Of a stretch of DNA of 64,000 bases, positions 45,119 to 54,195 are shown in pieces. The notes under the pieces are model-generated. The model was not told the origin of the DNA. It was given only the letters and a program-made list of their open reading frames with translations, and did not search any database. The DNA is taken from contig NZ_JAKKFD010000077.1 of assembly GCF_022229005.1 (NCBI RefSeq), forward strand, positions 1 to 64,000, given 5' to 3'. Position 1 is the stretch's first letter; every line of letters starts with the position of its first letter. The translations under genes were made by a program, and so were the position numbers. The stretch is from Micromonospora trifolii. Its GTDB lineage: Bacteria > Actinomycetota > Actinomycetes > Mycobacteriales > Micromonosporaceae.

Positions 45119-46198
45119 TTACCGGCGGGCGTCGCCCGCGTCGGCCTCGGCAGCAGCGGGGGCGCCCCCGACGAGCACGGACTCCTGACCCTCCTGCCGA
45201 CCCTCCTGCCTCGCGCGGTCCAGCAGCCCGGCCAGCCGACGCCGCCGGTGCCGGGCCGCCGCCCGCAGCCCCACCAGCAGGCCAGCGAGCAGACCCAGCA
45301 GTGCGAGCTGCGCCCACGGCACGACCCAGGTGGTGACGGTGGCGGAGGCCGGCCGGAGGTCGGCCCCGGCCTGGCCGTCGCCGAGCAACGTCGGCGACGT
45401 GCTGACTGTCGTGCGGAGGCGCCCCAGGGCCCAGACCCCGTCGGCCCGGGTCTCCACCGTCCGAGCGCCGCCGGGCAGCAACTCCTCGACGGCGCTGGTG
45501 GCGTCGTGGCTGCTCCGGCCCAGAAGGTCGGTCATCGCCACCCGACTCGTTCCGCTGACCCAGACATTGCCGTCGTTCTCGACCGTGTAGCGGACCCGCA
45601 CCGTGCCGCCGGCGAAGGGGTTCCACGACGGGGAGTACGTCGCGCCGAGGCCCCGGACGGCCAGGGCTGCCTGCGCGGAGCCGTTCACCCGCAGCATCAC
45701 CCGGAAGCCGACACGGCTCTCGACGGTGACAGTGCCTCCGGTGCTGGTGACGGTCGCGGCGATGCCGGCCGGGTGGTCGCCCGGCGTGGCGCCCTGGGGC
45801 ACCGTGATCCGGAACGGCACCACCCGCGTCTCGTTGGGGCCGACGGTGACCTTCTCCTGCACGTCGATCCAGGTGCCACCGTCGACCGAGGGGCGGTCGG
45901 ACGACAGCATGTTGAAGCGGCCCTTGTCGGTGAGATAGCCGTCGGCCGCCTTCAGGGAGAAGGCGACGGCGGTGCGGCTGAAGTTCCGTACCGCCAGATG
46001 CTCGGTCACCGCCTGCCCCGGGTCGAGGCTGGCGTTGATCCACCGGCGCTGGTCCGGCCCGTTCGCGGTGGCCGGCTGGACCGTCCAGGTCAGAGCCTTC
46101 GGGTCCGGTTCCGCCGCCGCCGCGGTCGGCGCTGCCGCAACCGCGAGGGACACGACGGCGAGGACCACGAGCGCCCGGCGCAGCGGGGTGACGGTCAT
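45119..46198 (-). CDS. DUF916-like surface protein with C-terminal membrane anchor
   Basis: A 359-residue exported protein: signal peptide (1-29), two beta-sandwich domains (WTVQPATANGPDQRRWINASLDPGQAVTEHLAVRN and VPQGATPGDHPAGIAATV are typical of WxL-interacting DUF916 proteins), a transmembrane span (about 296-313) and a basic cytoplasmic tail. In Firmicutes, DUF916 proteins bind WxL-domain proteins to hold them on peptidoglycan. The preceding gene has a WxL-like C-terminus, so the two probably form such a complex. They follow the GH43 gene closely. Confidence 0.75.
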   Translation of the reverse strand: MTVTPLRRALVVLAVVSLAVAAAPTAAAAEPDPKALTWTVQPATANGPDQRRWINASLDPGQAVTEHLAVRNFSRTAVAFSLKAADGYLTDKGRFNMLSSDRPSVDGGTWIDVQEKVTVGPNETRVVPFRITVPQGATPGDHPAGIAATVTSTGGTVTVESRVGFRVMLRVNGSAQAALAVRGLGATYSPSWNPFAGGTVRVRYTVENDGNVWVSGTSRVAMTDLLGRSSHDATSAVEELLPGGARTVETRADGVWALGRLRTTVSTSPTLLGDGQAGADLRPASATVTTWVVPWAQLALLGLLAGLLVGLRAAARHRRRRLAGLLDRARQEGRQEGQESVLVGGAPAAAEADAGDARR

Positions 46199-46257
46199 GA
46201 ATCAGCCCTTCGGCATGAGGCTGGGTGGGGGCCCGGTCCGGGCCCCCACCCAGGCCA

Positions 46258-46890
46258 CTACTCGAACAGTGAGAGCGTGAGTGTGGAGCTGTACTCGCCG
46301 GCGGCGACCTCAGCGGGGGTCCGCAGGTACAGGTCGGCGTTCACCGAGTACGAGTCGCTGGCGACGGCCTCGGAGTCGAAGGCCGAAACCAACAACTCCT
46401 GGTCGACGAGGCCGACATTGTTGCCCGGCTGGGTCGGCTCGTCGAGGCTGGTCACCACCTCCTCGCCCTCGGTGACCAGGCCGGTCTCCCCGCCGTCGAG
46501 CAGACGCGGCTTCCAGCCGAAGTGGTCGGCGGTGATCGGCGCCTGGCCTGCGGCACCGGCGAAGTCGGTCGCGCTGCCGAGCACCGCCCAGTTGGCGCCG
46601 TCGGGCACCTCGTCGGCGACGCGGGTGTCGGTGACCGTCACCGTCGGCAGCGTGCCGACGAACTGGCGGACCAGCAGGGTCGAGCCGTCCTCGGACAGCG
46701 CGACGGCGTCGCCGGCGATCGACAGGGCGAGCACGCCCGGTTCCCTGATCTCGTCGATGTCGACGGTGACCCGCACGCTGGCGTCGTCACCGGGCTCGGC
46801 CAGTGCGGGCGACGGCAGCACCGCCGCCCCGGTCAGCACGGCGCCGACGACGCCGGCCGCGAGCGCCTGCCGCCGTTTGTCTGTGTTCAT
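46258..46890 (-). CDS. WxL-like cell-surface protein
   Basis: A 210-residue exported protein: signal peptide (1-32, ending SPALA), then an all-beta region with WAVLGSATDF in the middle and a C-terminal AGEYSSTLTLSLFE that matches the end of WxL domains (AGxYxSTLTWTL). The tryptophan of the last WxL-type motif is replaced by Leu. The ATG at 46890 follows GGAG by 5 nt. It lies 27 nt after the GH43 gene and 59 nt before the DUF916-like gene, consistent with one transcript. The function is probably wall attachment or polysaccharide binding. Confidence 0.65.
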   Translation of the reverse strand: MNTDKRRQALAAGVVGAVLTGAAVLPSPALAEPGDDASVRVTVDIDEIREPGVLALSIAGDAVALSEDGSTLLVRQFVGTLPTVTVTDTRVADEVPDGANWAVLGSATDFAGAAGQAPITADHFGWKPRLLDGGETGLVTEGEEVVTSLDEPTQPGNNVGLVDQELLVSAFDSEAVASDSYSVNADLYLRTPAEVAAGEYSSTLTLSLFE

Positions 46891-46917
46891 GTGATCTCCG
46901 TTCTCCGCCATGAGGGG

Positions 46918-49338
46918 TTATCCGCCGCAGGTGCCGGCGGGGTGTTGCACGGTGCGGACGGTTGTCACGTCCTGTCCGCCGATCGCCCCGGTCACCCGGA
47001 CGGTCGCCGAACCCGCCGGCACCGACGCGGCACGGGTGTTGAAGGACTGATAGGCGTTCGCGCCCGGCGCGACGGCCGTGAACGACCGCTCGCCGTACGG
47101 CGTCTCCAGGCTGATGCCCACCGGCGCGTCATGGTCGTTGCGCGCCTGCACCGCCACGTACGCCTTGCCGCTCACGCACCGCGTGGACGCGGTGAGCGTG
47201 ACGGGCAGGTCGACGGCGTCCGCCGCGAACGACCAGTTGTCGATCTCGAAGAGGTCGACGCCGGCCGGGCCGGTGTAGGTGAAGTAGACGTCGTGCACGC
47301 CGCTGACGCCGTCGAGTTCGGCGGTCACCTCGGCCCACTGTCCGACCGGGGTGTCCACGGCGACCGTGCCGACGACGGGACCGTTGACGTCGTCCAGCCG
47401 GACCTGGACCTGACCGCCGGCGGCGAGCGCACGCACCCGCGCCGTCAGACTCTGCGCGCCGCTGTCCCCGAAGTTCACCGAGGACAGCGCCGTCCAGTCG
47501 CCATTGTCGATGTCGCGGATCACGAGGTTGGGTGCCGCGCCACCGAACTGGGCGGAGCTGCCGTCGACAGTCGTGGTCGCGACGCCCTTGCTCCAGCCGA
47601 AGGTCTCGGCCTCGAAGACGCGGTACGGGTCGAAGTCGCGGACCTGGTCCACGCCGGCGTAGGTGCCGACGACCTGCTGGATGGTGCCGTCCGGGTTGAA
47701 GGTCAGTTCCTGGATGTGCGGGCTGCGGTACCCCTGGGTGGTGTTGCCGTTGATGCGCTTGTTCAGCGTCGGGGCGTGGTAGGTGAAGTAGTACTTGCCG
47801 CCGAACTCGAACACCGACTGGTGGTTGTTGCCACCGGTGCCGGCCCCGAAGAACTGCGACTGGTTCGGGAAGAGCACACCGGCGTAGGTCTCCTTCGGCC
47901 ACGACATCGGGCCGTCGGAGATCATGTAGCCGATCTGGCCACCCCCGGGGTAACCCGGAAGCGGCTGCTGGCTGCCACCGAAGTCGTTCCCGCCGAAGTG
48001 CGAGGAGTACGAGAAGTAGTACCTGCCCTGGCGCTTGAAGACGTGGCCCGCTTCGAAGGCGACCGGAGCGTCCACGACCGCTGCCGTTCCCTCGGTCGAG
48101 ACCATGTCGTCGCCGAGCTCGATCGACCGGATGTTCTTCGGGTTGTTGAAGCGCTCGGCCGGCGGCATGCTCGTCGACGCGGGACCACCACCGAAGTAGA
48201 GGTACGGCTGGCCGTCGTCGTCGACGAACGGGGCCGGGTCGAACTTCCACGCGACGGCCTCGGCGCCGGGGGTACGGCCGTCGATCAGCGTGCTCGTGCG
48301 CTCGCTGGTCCACGGGCCGAGTGGCGACGCACCCGTGATCACGTTGCTGGAGCCACCACCGTTGGCGTAGTAGAGGAAGAACTTCTCCACTCCGTTCACC
48401 ACCTTCTTGGTGATGCCCGGAGCCCACGAGTTGGCGGTGAACGGGGCCACCCCGTTGGGGCCGGCGACCTGGATCTCACCGTGGTCGGTCCAGTTCACGA
48501 GGTCTTCCGAGGAGATCACGGTGATCTGGTTGATGTCGCCGTAGTTGATCCCCGGCGAGACGCCAGTGGTCGGGTTCGGGGCGTAACCCTGGGTGTCGTT
48601 TGTCATGTACATGTAGACCCGGCCGTCGTGCACGAGGCCGAACCCGTCGGCGCCGAACTTGTGCCCGATCAACGGGTTGTGTTCCCCGGGCAGCTTGCCG
48701 ACGACCTCGATGGTCTTCGACGCGGGCGGGGGCGGCGCGGCGCCGATCACCGACACGTCGTCGAGTTTGAAGTCCATCAGGTGCAGGGCCGGGTCGGTTG
48801 ACGGTGTGCTCGTCCAGGGGGTCTCGAAGAACAGGCGCGCCGTCGACACGCTCTGCGTCGTCGGGATCGTGAACGTGCCGTTGAACTGTGCCCACTGGCC
48901 CTTCGTCGCCGTCACGCTGACGAGGTTGGTGTAGGTGCCACCCCCGTAGTGCATGGTGGCGAAGAACTGCTTCGTCGCCGGTCCGCTCTCGTTCTCGTAC
49001 TTGATGCGGGCCGTCAGGGTGTAGGCCTGGCCGGCCTGCACCTTGCCGCTGAGGTCCTGCATCGGGCCGGACCCGGTGGTCGTCCGGCTGGTGACGAGCG
49101 CCGCGTTCGCGCCGGAGTGGGCGTCCGGCGTGGCCGACAACTGGGCGCCGTCGGAGGCGTTTCCGTTGTTGACGAACCAGTTGGTCAGGCCGTCCTCGAA
49201 CCCGCCGTTGACGACGAGGTTCGTGTCGGCGGCCTGGACCGGCGACGCCGGGGCGACGAACCCCGTGGCCAGCATCAGGCCGACAGTCGCGAGCGCTGCG
49301 ACCCGTCCTCGGGTCGCCCGTCGCATTCGTTGTTCCAC
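46918..49338 (-). CDS. Secreted multidomain GH43 glycosidase
   Basis: An 806-residue enzyme. Order: signal peptide (1-36), CBM4/9-like module (about 37-200, NLVVNGGFEDGLTNWFVNNG), GH43 five-bladed propeller (about 205-560, NPLIGHKFGADGFGLVHDGRVYMYMTND near the start and KFDPAPFVDDDGQPYLYFGGG in the middle), CBM6-like module (about 565-705, FEAETFGWSKG) and a 96-residue C-terminal module shared with the GH43 gene at 49544. It probably removes arabinose or xylose side groups. The GTG start follows GGAGG by 7 nt. It may be in one operon with the WxL-like pair. Confidence 0.9.
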   Translation of the reverse strand: MEQRMRRATRGRVAALATVGLMLATGFVAPASPVQAADTNLVVNGGFEDGLTNWFVNNGNASDGAQLSATPDAHSGANAALVTSRTTTGSGPMQDLSGKVQAGQAYTLTARIKYENESGPATKQFFATMHYGGGTYTNLVSVTATKGQWAQFNGTFTIPTTQSVSTARLFFETPWTSTPSTDPALHLMDFKLDDVSVIGAAPPPPASKTIEVVGKLPGEHNPLIGHKFGADGFGLVHDGRVYMYMTNDTQGYAPNPTTGVSPGINYGDINQITVISSEDLVNWTDHGEIQVAGPNGVAPFTANSWAPGITKKVVNGVEKFFLYYANGGGSSNVITGASPLGPWTSERTSTLIDGRTPGAEAVAWKFDPAPFVDDDGQPYLYFGGGPASTSMPPAERFNNPKNIRSIELGDDMVSTEGTAAVVDAPVAFEAGHVFKRQGRYYFSYSSHFGGNDFGGSQQPLPGYPGGGQIGYMISDGPMSWPKETYAGVLFPNQSQFFGAGTGGNNHQSVFEFGGKYYFTYHAPTLNKRINGNTTQGYRSPHIQELTFNPDGTIQQVVGTYAGVDQVRDFDPYRVFEAETFGWSKGVATTTVDGSSAQFGGAAPNLVIRDIDNGDWTALSSVNFGDSGAQSLTARVRALAAGGQVQVRLDDVNGPVVGTVAVDTPVGQWAEVTAELDGVSGVHDVYFTYTGPAGVDLFEIDNWSFAADAVDLPVTLTASTRCVSGKAYVAVQARNDHDAPVGISLETPYGERSFTAVAPGANAYQSFNTRAASVPAGSATVRVTGAIGGQDVTTVRTVQHPAGTCGG
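46921..47208 (-). repeat. Shared C-terminal module, copy in the first GH43 gene
   Basis: Codes for the last 96 residues of the GH43 protein, starting LPVTLTASTRC and ending CGG. By eye, 70 of 96 positions are identical to the end of the GH43 protein at 49544. Two Cys near the ends may form a disulphide. Its role is probably carbohydrate or surface binding. Confidence 0.8.
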
Positions 49339-49543
49339 GAGACATCCTCCTTCATCTCTGACGTGCGGTCATCGGTGTACGGGGGATCGGTGGGTGCGCT
49401 TTTCCGTGGGTGGTCCGGACATCAGGTGTCGACTGCCGCCACCGGTCCGAGCGTGGCCGGCGGCGCGGGACAGGTCGGCTGTTCCGCGCCGCCCGGCCGG
49501 TCGCCGGTGGTGCTGGTCGCTGAGCCGAGGGCTCGTGGTGGGG

Positions 49544-52096
49544 TTACCCGCCGCAGGCGTTGGCGGGGTGCTGGGCGAAGTGGTCGGTGGTCACGTCCCG
49601 GCCGGCGACCGCCCCGGTGGCCCGGACCGTCGCCGAGCCGGCCGGCACCGACGACGCCCGGGTGGTGAACGACTGGTAGACATTCGCCCCCGGTGCGACG
49701 GCGGCAAAGGAGCGGTTTCCGTACGGGGTCTCCACAGTGATGTCGACCGGCTCGTCCGAGTCGTTGCGCGCCTGCACCGCCAGGTACGCCCTGCCGCTCA
49801 GGCAGCGCACCTGGGCGGTGACCGTCACGGGCAGCGCCGCCAGCACTCCGAGTCGGGCCACCTGGTAGCTGAGCGCCCGCTCCGGTGCGTCGATCTGGTT
49901 CTGGGTGCCGAACTGGCCGGCCCGTGCCGCTGTCGCCGCCGCGAGCGCGGACCGCGTCGCGGCCCAGGCGTCGGCTGGGTAGTGGCGCGGGTCGAGCGTC
50001 TGCGCGTGGGCGATGGCCGCGTCGAGGGCTGTGGTGTCCAGTGGCCGGGCCTGCGCGGTCAGTACGTCGCTGAGCAGGTAGTCGTCGAAGTCGACGTGGC
50101 CGCCGGTCTGCTGGGTGGCGTAGTTGAACAGGCCCACCCGGTGACCCATGAAGTGCGCGAGGCTGCCGTCGAGTGCCTGCGGGCCCACGCGGTTGCCGAG
50201 CCGGGTCCACTGGACCCCGTCCAGGCTGTAGTAGAACGTCGTCCACAGTTGGCCGACCGGGGAGGAGAAGTCGAGGTCCGCCTTCACGTGCACCTCGGTC
50301 GCGTCGCCCAGCGACACCGTCGTGCCGGCGACGAAGTTCTCCAGCGTCGACTGGTCGAGGTCGACAGCGAACGGCTGCGACCGGTTCACGACGCCGAGGG
50401 TGTTGACGTCACCGACGCGCTTGACCGCCACGTACGAGAATCCGCGGTTGTAGGCCGCCAGGCCCGCGACGTCGCCGTTCTTCATCCCGGAGATGTCCAT
50501 CCGGGTCTGGACCGACTGCCGTGGCCCGAATGTCCGCTGCGAGAGCGTGTTGCGTGCCTCCTCGAACCACGCCAACTCGGCCCGGTTGGACAGCTTCGTG
50601 TAGACATACTGGCCGGTGACCACGGTGCCGGCCGTCAACCGCAGCCAGCCGTCGCGGTCGGTGAGTGACCAGTACCGGTTGTCCGGGGCGTGGTTCCACT
50701 CCCAGGCCAGGTCCAGCCGTGAGCCGTTGGGGGCGATCTCCGCCGGGTCGAGCGGCGCGGGGACCGTCCACTGCTCGTCCTGATACGCCTTGTGCGGCGC
50801 GTCGTTGGCGAAGTCGTCCGAGGCGACGATGCTCTTCTGCCGCTCGAACAGCTCCTCGGCCGGGCTGAGCCGGATCGGCTTGTCGAACAGGCCGTTGACC
50901 GGCACGACCCCGTTGGTGCCGAAGGTCGGCCACCCGTTCTGCCAGGTGGCGGGGATGAGCGCCGGGATCCGGCCGATCGGGAACGTGTCCCGGAAGAACA
51001 TGCCGTGCCAGTCGGTCGCGCCGCCCACGCGGCTGATCGGCACCAGGCTGCCCTGCGCGAAGCCGTTGGAGTTGAGCACTCCGCGCGCCTCGTAGGTGTT
51101 GACCCCGCCGGCCGAGGTGTAGCGCCCGAGCAGGTTCTTCGACCGGAACATCACCACCTGACGTCCCTGCCCGGACGGCCAGGTGATGATGACGGCGTAG
51201 TACCAGCCGTCGATGTGGTACACTTGCGCGCCCTCGAACAGTCCGCCGATGAACGGCTGGCCGGCGTAGTTGTTGGCGGTGAAGATGTTCGGGTAGTCCT
51301 GCGCGATGGCGGTCAGGTCGGCGTTGAGGCGTACGGCGCTGGTGCCGCCGGATCCGTAGAAGATGTACGGCGTGCCGTCGACGTCGAAGAAGAGCGACGG
51401 GTCGTGCAGGCCACGGCCGAGGGCGGTGCGCTGCCACGGGCCGTTCTCGATGTCGTCGGTGCGGTAGAGGTACGCCCCGCTGAGGTTGTTGGTGTTGAAG
51501 ACGGCGTAGAACGTGCCGTCGTGGTAGCGCAGCGACGACGCCCACTGGCCCTGGCCGTACGAGTTCTGGCCGTTGCGCAGCGAGAAGGAGTCGCCGATGC
51601 TCGCCCGGTCGAAGACGTAGTTGACGATCTCCCAGTTGACGAGGTCGTACGACTTCATGATCGGCGCGCCAGGGCTCAGGTGCATTGTCGTGCTGATCAT
51701 GTAGTAGAGGTCGCGGCCCTCGTCGTTCTCGGCGGCCGGCACCCGCTCGACGCTGATGTCCGGCACGTCGGCGTTGAGCAGTGGCACCGAGTAGGTGCCG
51801 GCGCCGGTGTCGGTCGAGGTGTACGACGATCGGGGCGACCATCCGTCGGCCGCGTGCGCGGTGGCGGGGGTGGCCACCAGGCCAGCAGTGACGAGAACGG
51901 CCGCCGATGCGAGCGCGCACAGTGAGCGGAAACGATGCGGGCGCACTGTGGACGCCAGTCGGGGCAACGTGTTGGCGGCATGGTGAGCGGCGGCGTTCAG
52001 GCTGTTCACAGCGGATGCGCGGGCGATGTTCAGGACACGCGAGCGGACCGACACGACCAAGGCGAGCTCCAAACGCGAGAGCGGCGTGAAGGCCAT
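49544..52096 (-). CDS. Secreted GH43 beta-xylosidase/arabinofuranosidase-like enzyme
   Basis: About 850 residues. Order: signal peptide (core around LCALASAAVLVTAGLVATPATAHA), GH43 propeller beginning SVPLLNADVPDISVERV with WEIVNYVFDRA, GLHDPSLFFDVDGTPYIFYG and FEGAQVYHIDGWYYAVIITWP, a beta-sandwich C-terminal domain of the beta-xylosidase type, a short helical FIVAR-like segment (LDAAIAHAQTLDPRHYPADAWAATRSAL) and the 96-residue module shared with the GH43 protein at 46918. The ATG at 52096 gives a long pre-signal region; a downstream TTG or GTG is possible because the promoter-operator ends at this ATG. Confidence 0.88.
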   Translation of the reverse strand: MAFTPLSRLELALVVSVRSRVLNIARASAVNSLNAAAHHAANTLPRLASTVRPHRFRSLCALASAAVLVTAGLVATPATAHAADGWSPRSSYTSTDTGAGTYSVPLLNADVPDISVERVPAAENDEGRDLYYMISTTMHLSPGAPIMKSYDLVNWEIVNYVFDRASIGDSFSLRNGQNSYGQGQWASSLRYHDGTFYAVFNTNNLSGAYLYRTDDIENGPWQRTALGRGLHDPSLFFDVDGTPYIFYGSGGTSAVRLNADLTAIAQDYPNIFTANNYAGQPFIGGLFEGAQVYHIDGWYYAVIITWPSGQGRQVVMFRSKNLLGRYTSAGGVNTYEARGVLNSNGFAQGSLVPISRVGGATDWHGMFFRDTFPIGRIPALIPATWQNGWPTFGTNGVVPVNGLFDKPIRLSPAEELFERQKSIVASDDFANDAPHKAYQDEQWTVPAPLDPAEIAPNGSRLDLAWEWNHAPDNRYWSLTDRDGWLRLTAGTVVTGQYVYTKLSNRAELAWFEEARNTLSQRTFGPRQSVQTRMDISGMKNGDVAGLAAYNRGFSYVAVKRVGDVNTLGVVNRSQPFAVDLDQSTLENFVAGTTVSLGDATEVHVKADLDFSSPVGQLWTTFYYSLDGVQWTRLGNRVGPQALDGSLAHFMGHRVGLFNYATQQTGGHVDFDDYLLSDVLTAQARPLDTTALDAAIAHAQTLDPRHYPADAWAATRSALAAATAARAGQFGTQNQIDAPERALSYQVARLGVLAALPVTVTAQVRCLSGRAYLAVQARNDSDEPVDITVETPYGNRSFAAVAPGANVYQSFTTRASSVPAGSATVRATGAVAGRDVTTDHFAQHPANACGG
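49547..49834 (-). repeat. Shared C-terminal module, copy in the second GH43 gene
   Basis: Codes for the last 96 residues, starting LPVTVTAQVRC. It aligns without gaps to the copy at 46921-47208. Confidence 0.8.
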
Positions 52097-52098
52097 CG

Positions 52099-52123
52099 TG
52101 TTATCGCTAACAACACCTGTCAA
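52099..52123 (-). promoter_or_regulatory. Promoter with arabinose-type LacI operator for the GH43 gene
   Basis: On the minus strand, TTGACA (52123-52118) is followed 5 bp later by TGTTAGCGATAACA (52112-52099), matching the araB and RICIN gene promoters. The operator abuts the ATG at 52096, so the transcript probably starts inside the annotated frame and the real start codon may be further downstream. Confidence 0.6.
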
Positions 52124-52212
52124 GACTATCTATGAAACGTGCCCGAGATATCCCCGTAACACCGCCCACAGTCCACAGTGGACGGGCACACACCAGGTCG
52201 GACCCCGGCGGC

Positions 52213-53367
52213 TCAGTCGTCCAGGCAGGCGCGGAGGGCGGCCGACAGGCGGTTGGCGCGCTCGTCGCCCATCCCCCGCATCTGGTTGACCACGTAGCCG
52301 AACCCCACCTGGTGCTCGGCGTCGGCGAAGGCCAGGTTCCCGCCCGCGCCGTCGTGGCCGAAGCTGCGCTCACCCAGCAGGGGCCGGGCCGGTGGCGAGT
52401 GCAGCAGGAAGCCCGTACCCCAGCGCTGCCCGGTGTCCGGCGGGCCGTGCCGCTGCTGACCACGCGAACGCACCACCACCGCGTCGTCCACCGACGCTGC
52501 CGTGAGCAGCGGTCCATCCTGGAGTTCCGACACGCAGGCCGCGTAGAGGCGCGCGAGGCCCTCGGCGGTGCTCACCGCGCCCGCGCCGGGAACACCGGCG
52601 GACCGGATGGCGTCGTCGTTGAAGCTGACCAGGCCGTCGGCGTCGGCGGGGAAGGCGAAGGCGCCCCCCATCGTGATGCCCCGTTCGGCGACCGGGTCCA
52701 CGAACGGGTCGGGGTCCGGGGGCGGCGCCAGGCCCCAGGCGACGGTGTCCCTCTCGGCGGCCGGTAGCCCCAGCCAGGTGTGCAGGCCGAGCGGACCCGC
52801 GACGGTGTCGGCGAAGAACGCGCCGGGTAGTTGGCCGGTGATGCGGTGGATCACCTCTCCGACCAGCCAGCCGTAGGTCATCGAGTGGTAGCCGTGCGCC
52901 GTGCCCGGCTTCCACAGCGGGGCCTGCGCCTCGATCGCCTTGATGACCGGATCCCAGGCCAGGACCTCGTCGAGGGTCAGGGGTCGGTCCACAGCTGGCA
53001 GAGCGGCCTGGTGCGTGAGCAGCCAGCGCACCGGGATGTCCGCCTTGCCGTGCTGTCCGAACTCCGGCCAGTAGCGCGTCACGGGAGCGTCGAGGTCGAG
53101 CCGGCCCTGCTGGGCCAGCAGGTAGGCGCAGATCGCCAGGATCCCCTTGGTGCAGGAGAAGACGACGACCGGCGTGTGCGCGTCCCAGGGCCGTCCGGTG
53201 CGGATGTCGGCCACCCCGCCGTACAGGTCGACGACCTTGCGGCCCCGCACGTAGACGGTGACCGCGGCGCCGACCTCTCCCCGGGAGGTGAAGTTGTCGC
53301 GGAAGACGTCGGCGACGCGCCCGAAGCGATCGTCGACGTCGCCGTGGATCTGCGGCTGTGTGACCAC
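52213..53367 (-). CDS. Serine beta-lactamase-fold hydrolase (class C/EstB-like)
   Basis: A 384-residue protein of the beta-lactamase family. The nucleophile motif SxxK is S71-C-T-K74 in VVVFSCTKGI, and a Tyr motif lies in HSMTYGWLVGEVIHRITG. There is no signal peptide, so it acts in the cytoplasm; such EstB-like enzymes are mostly esterases or peptidases rather than drug-resistance enzymes. It starts 3 nt after the stop of the sugar permease and is therefore part of the CUT1 sugar operon, probably hydrolysing an ester on imported sugars (inference). Confidence 0.85.
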   Translation of the reverse strand: MVTQPQIHGDVDDRFGRVADVFRDNFTSRGEVGAAVTVYVRGRKVVDLYGGVADIRTGRPWDAHTPVVVFSCTKGILAICAYLLAQQGRLDLDAPVTRYWPEFGQHGKADIPVRWLLTHQAALPAVDRPLTLDEVLAWDPVIKAIEAQAPLWKPGTAHGYHSMTYGWLVGEVIHRITGQLPGAFFADTVAGPLGLHTWLGLPAAERDTVAWGLAPPPDPDPFVDPVAERGITMGGAFAFPADADGLVSFNDDAIRSAGVPGAGAVSTAEGLARLYAACVSELQDGPLLTAASVDDAVVVRSRGQQRHGPPDTGQRWGTGFLLHSPPARPLLGERSFGHDGAGGNLAFADAEHQVGFGYVVNQMRGMGDERANRLSAALRACLDD

Positions 53368-53370
53368 TGC

Positions 53371-54195
53371 CTACCCCTTCACTGACCCTTGGATCAGGGC
53401 CTTGATGAACTGTCGCTGGAAGATCAGGAACACGATGAGGGTGGGGGTGAGGATCAGCAGCGACCCGGCGCACAGCAGCACCAGGTCGGTGCCCCACTGG
53501 CCCTGGAACGCGCCGAGCGCCCCGGCCATCGTGCGTTTGGTGGCGTCGTCCACGAGGACGATGGCGAGCAGGAACTGGTTCCACGTCCAGAGGAACATCA
53601 GGATCGTCAGCGAGGCGATCGCCGGCCGGGCGAGCGGCACCTGGACCCGCCAGAACAACTGCCAGGTGCTGCTGCCGTCCACCCGGGCCGCCTCGGACAA
53701 CTCGACCGGCACGTTGGTGAAGTGCGCCCGCATCCAGAACACCGCGAACGGCATGTACAGCCCGATCAGCGGCAGGATGATGGCCCAGCGTGTGTTGAGC
53801 AGACCGAGATCCTGCATCTGGTAGTAGAGCGGCGTGACCACTGCCTCGAACGGCAGGGTCAGGCCCAGCAGGAAGAGACCGAAGACGAGCCGGCCACCGG
53901 GCACCCGCAGCTGACCGAGCCCGAAGCCGGCCATTGTCGCGATGAGCACCGACACGGGTACGACACCGGCCACGATGAGCAGGCTGGAACGGAGCAGGGC
54001 GCCCATGTTCGCGGCGGTGAAGGCGTCCGCGAAGTTCCCCCACTGCGGGTCGGACGGCCACTCGAGCCCGCTGGGCACTGTGCCACGGGGCTGCAACGCC
54101 GCCGAGAGCATGCTCACGAACGGCAGCAGTGTGACGACGATCAGGGCGATCAGGAAGACCCGGCCGGTCAGCTGTTCGCGTCGGCTCAGGTTCAC
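53371..54195 (-). CDS. Sugar ABC transporter permease, MalG-like (CUT1)
   Basis: A 274-residue inner-membrane permease with six hydrophobic spans and the EAA loop SEAARVDGSSTWQLFWRVQVPLARP (about residues 180-204) that contacts the ATPase. The GTG at 54195 is chosen because it overlaps the stop of the MalF-like gene (GTGA) and follows GGGGAG. No ATPase gene is in the operon, as is usual for actinomycete CUT1 systems that share an MsiK-type ATPase encoded elsewhere. Confidence 0.92.
   Translation of the reverse strand: MNLSRREQLTGRVFLIALIVVTLLPFVSMLSAALQPRGTVPSGLEWPSDPQWGNFADAFTAANMGALLRSSLLIVAGVVPVSVLIATMAGFGLGQLRVPGGRLVFGLFLLGLTLPFEAVVTPLYYQMQDLGLLNTRWAIILPLIGLYMPFAVFWMRAHFTNVPVELSEAARVDGSSTWQLFWRVQVPLARPAIASLTILMFLWTWNQFLLAIVLVDDATKRTMAGALGAFQGQWGTDLVLLCAGSLLILTPTLIVFLIFQRQFIKALIQGSVKG

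Noticed and set aside
46522-48801. Long plus-strand frame (about 759 codons) opposite the GH43 gene
   Set aside because: Composition is Arg/Gly/Asp/His-rich as expected for an antisense shadow, with no recognisable domain.
52171-52183. Palindrome GTCCACAGTGGAC upstream of the serine hydrolase gene end
   Set aside because: Its single-base centre cannot form a hairpin loop, it occurs once, and it lies between gene ends, so a role as operator or terminator is not supported.
52213-53367. Beta-lactam resistance gene
   Set aside because: The fold is beta-lactamase-like, but there is no signal peptide, and it lies in a sugar-import operon; EstB-like esterase is more likely.
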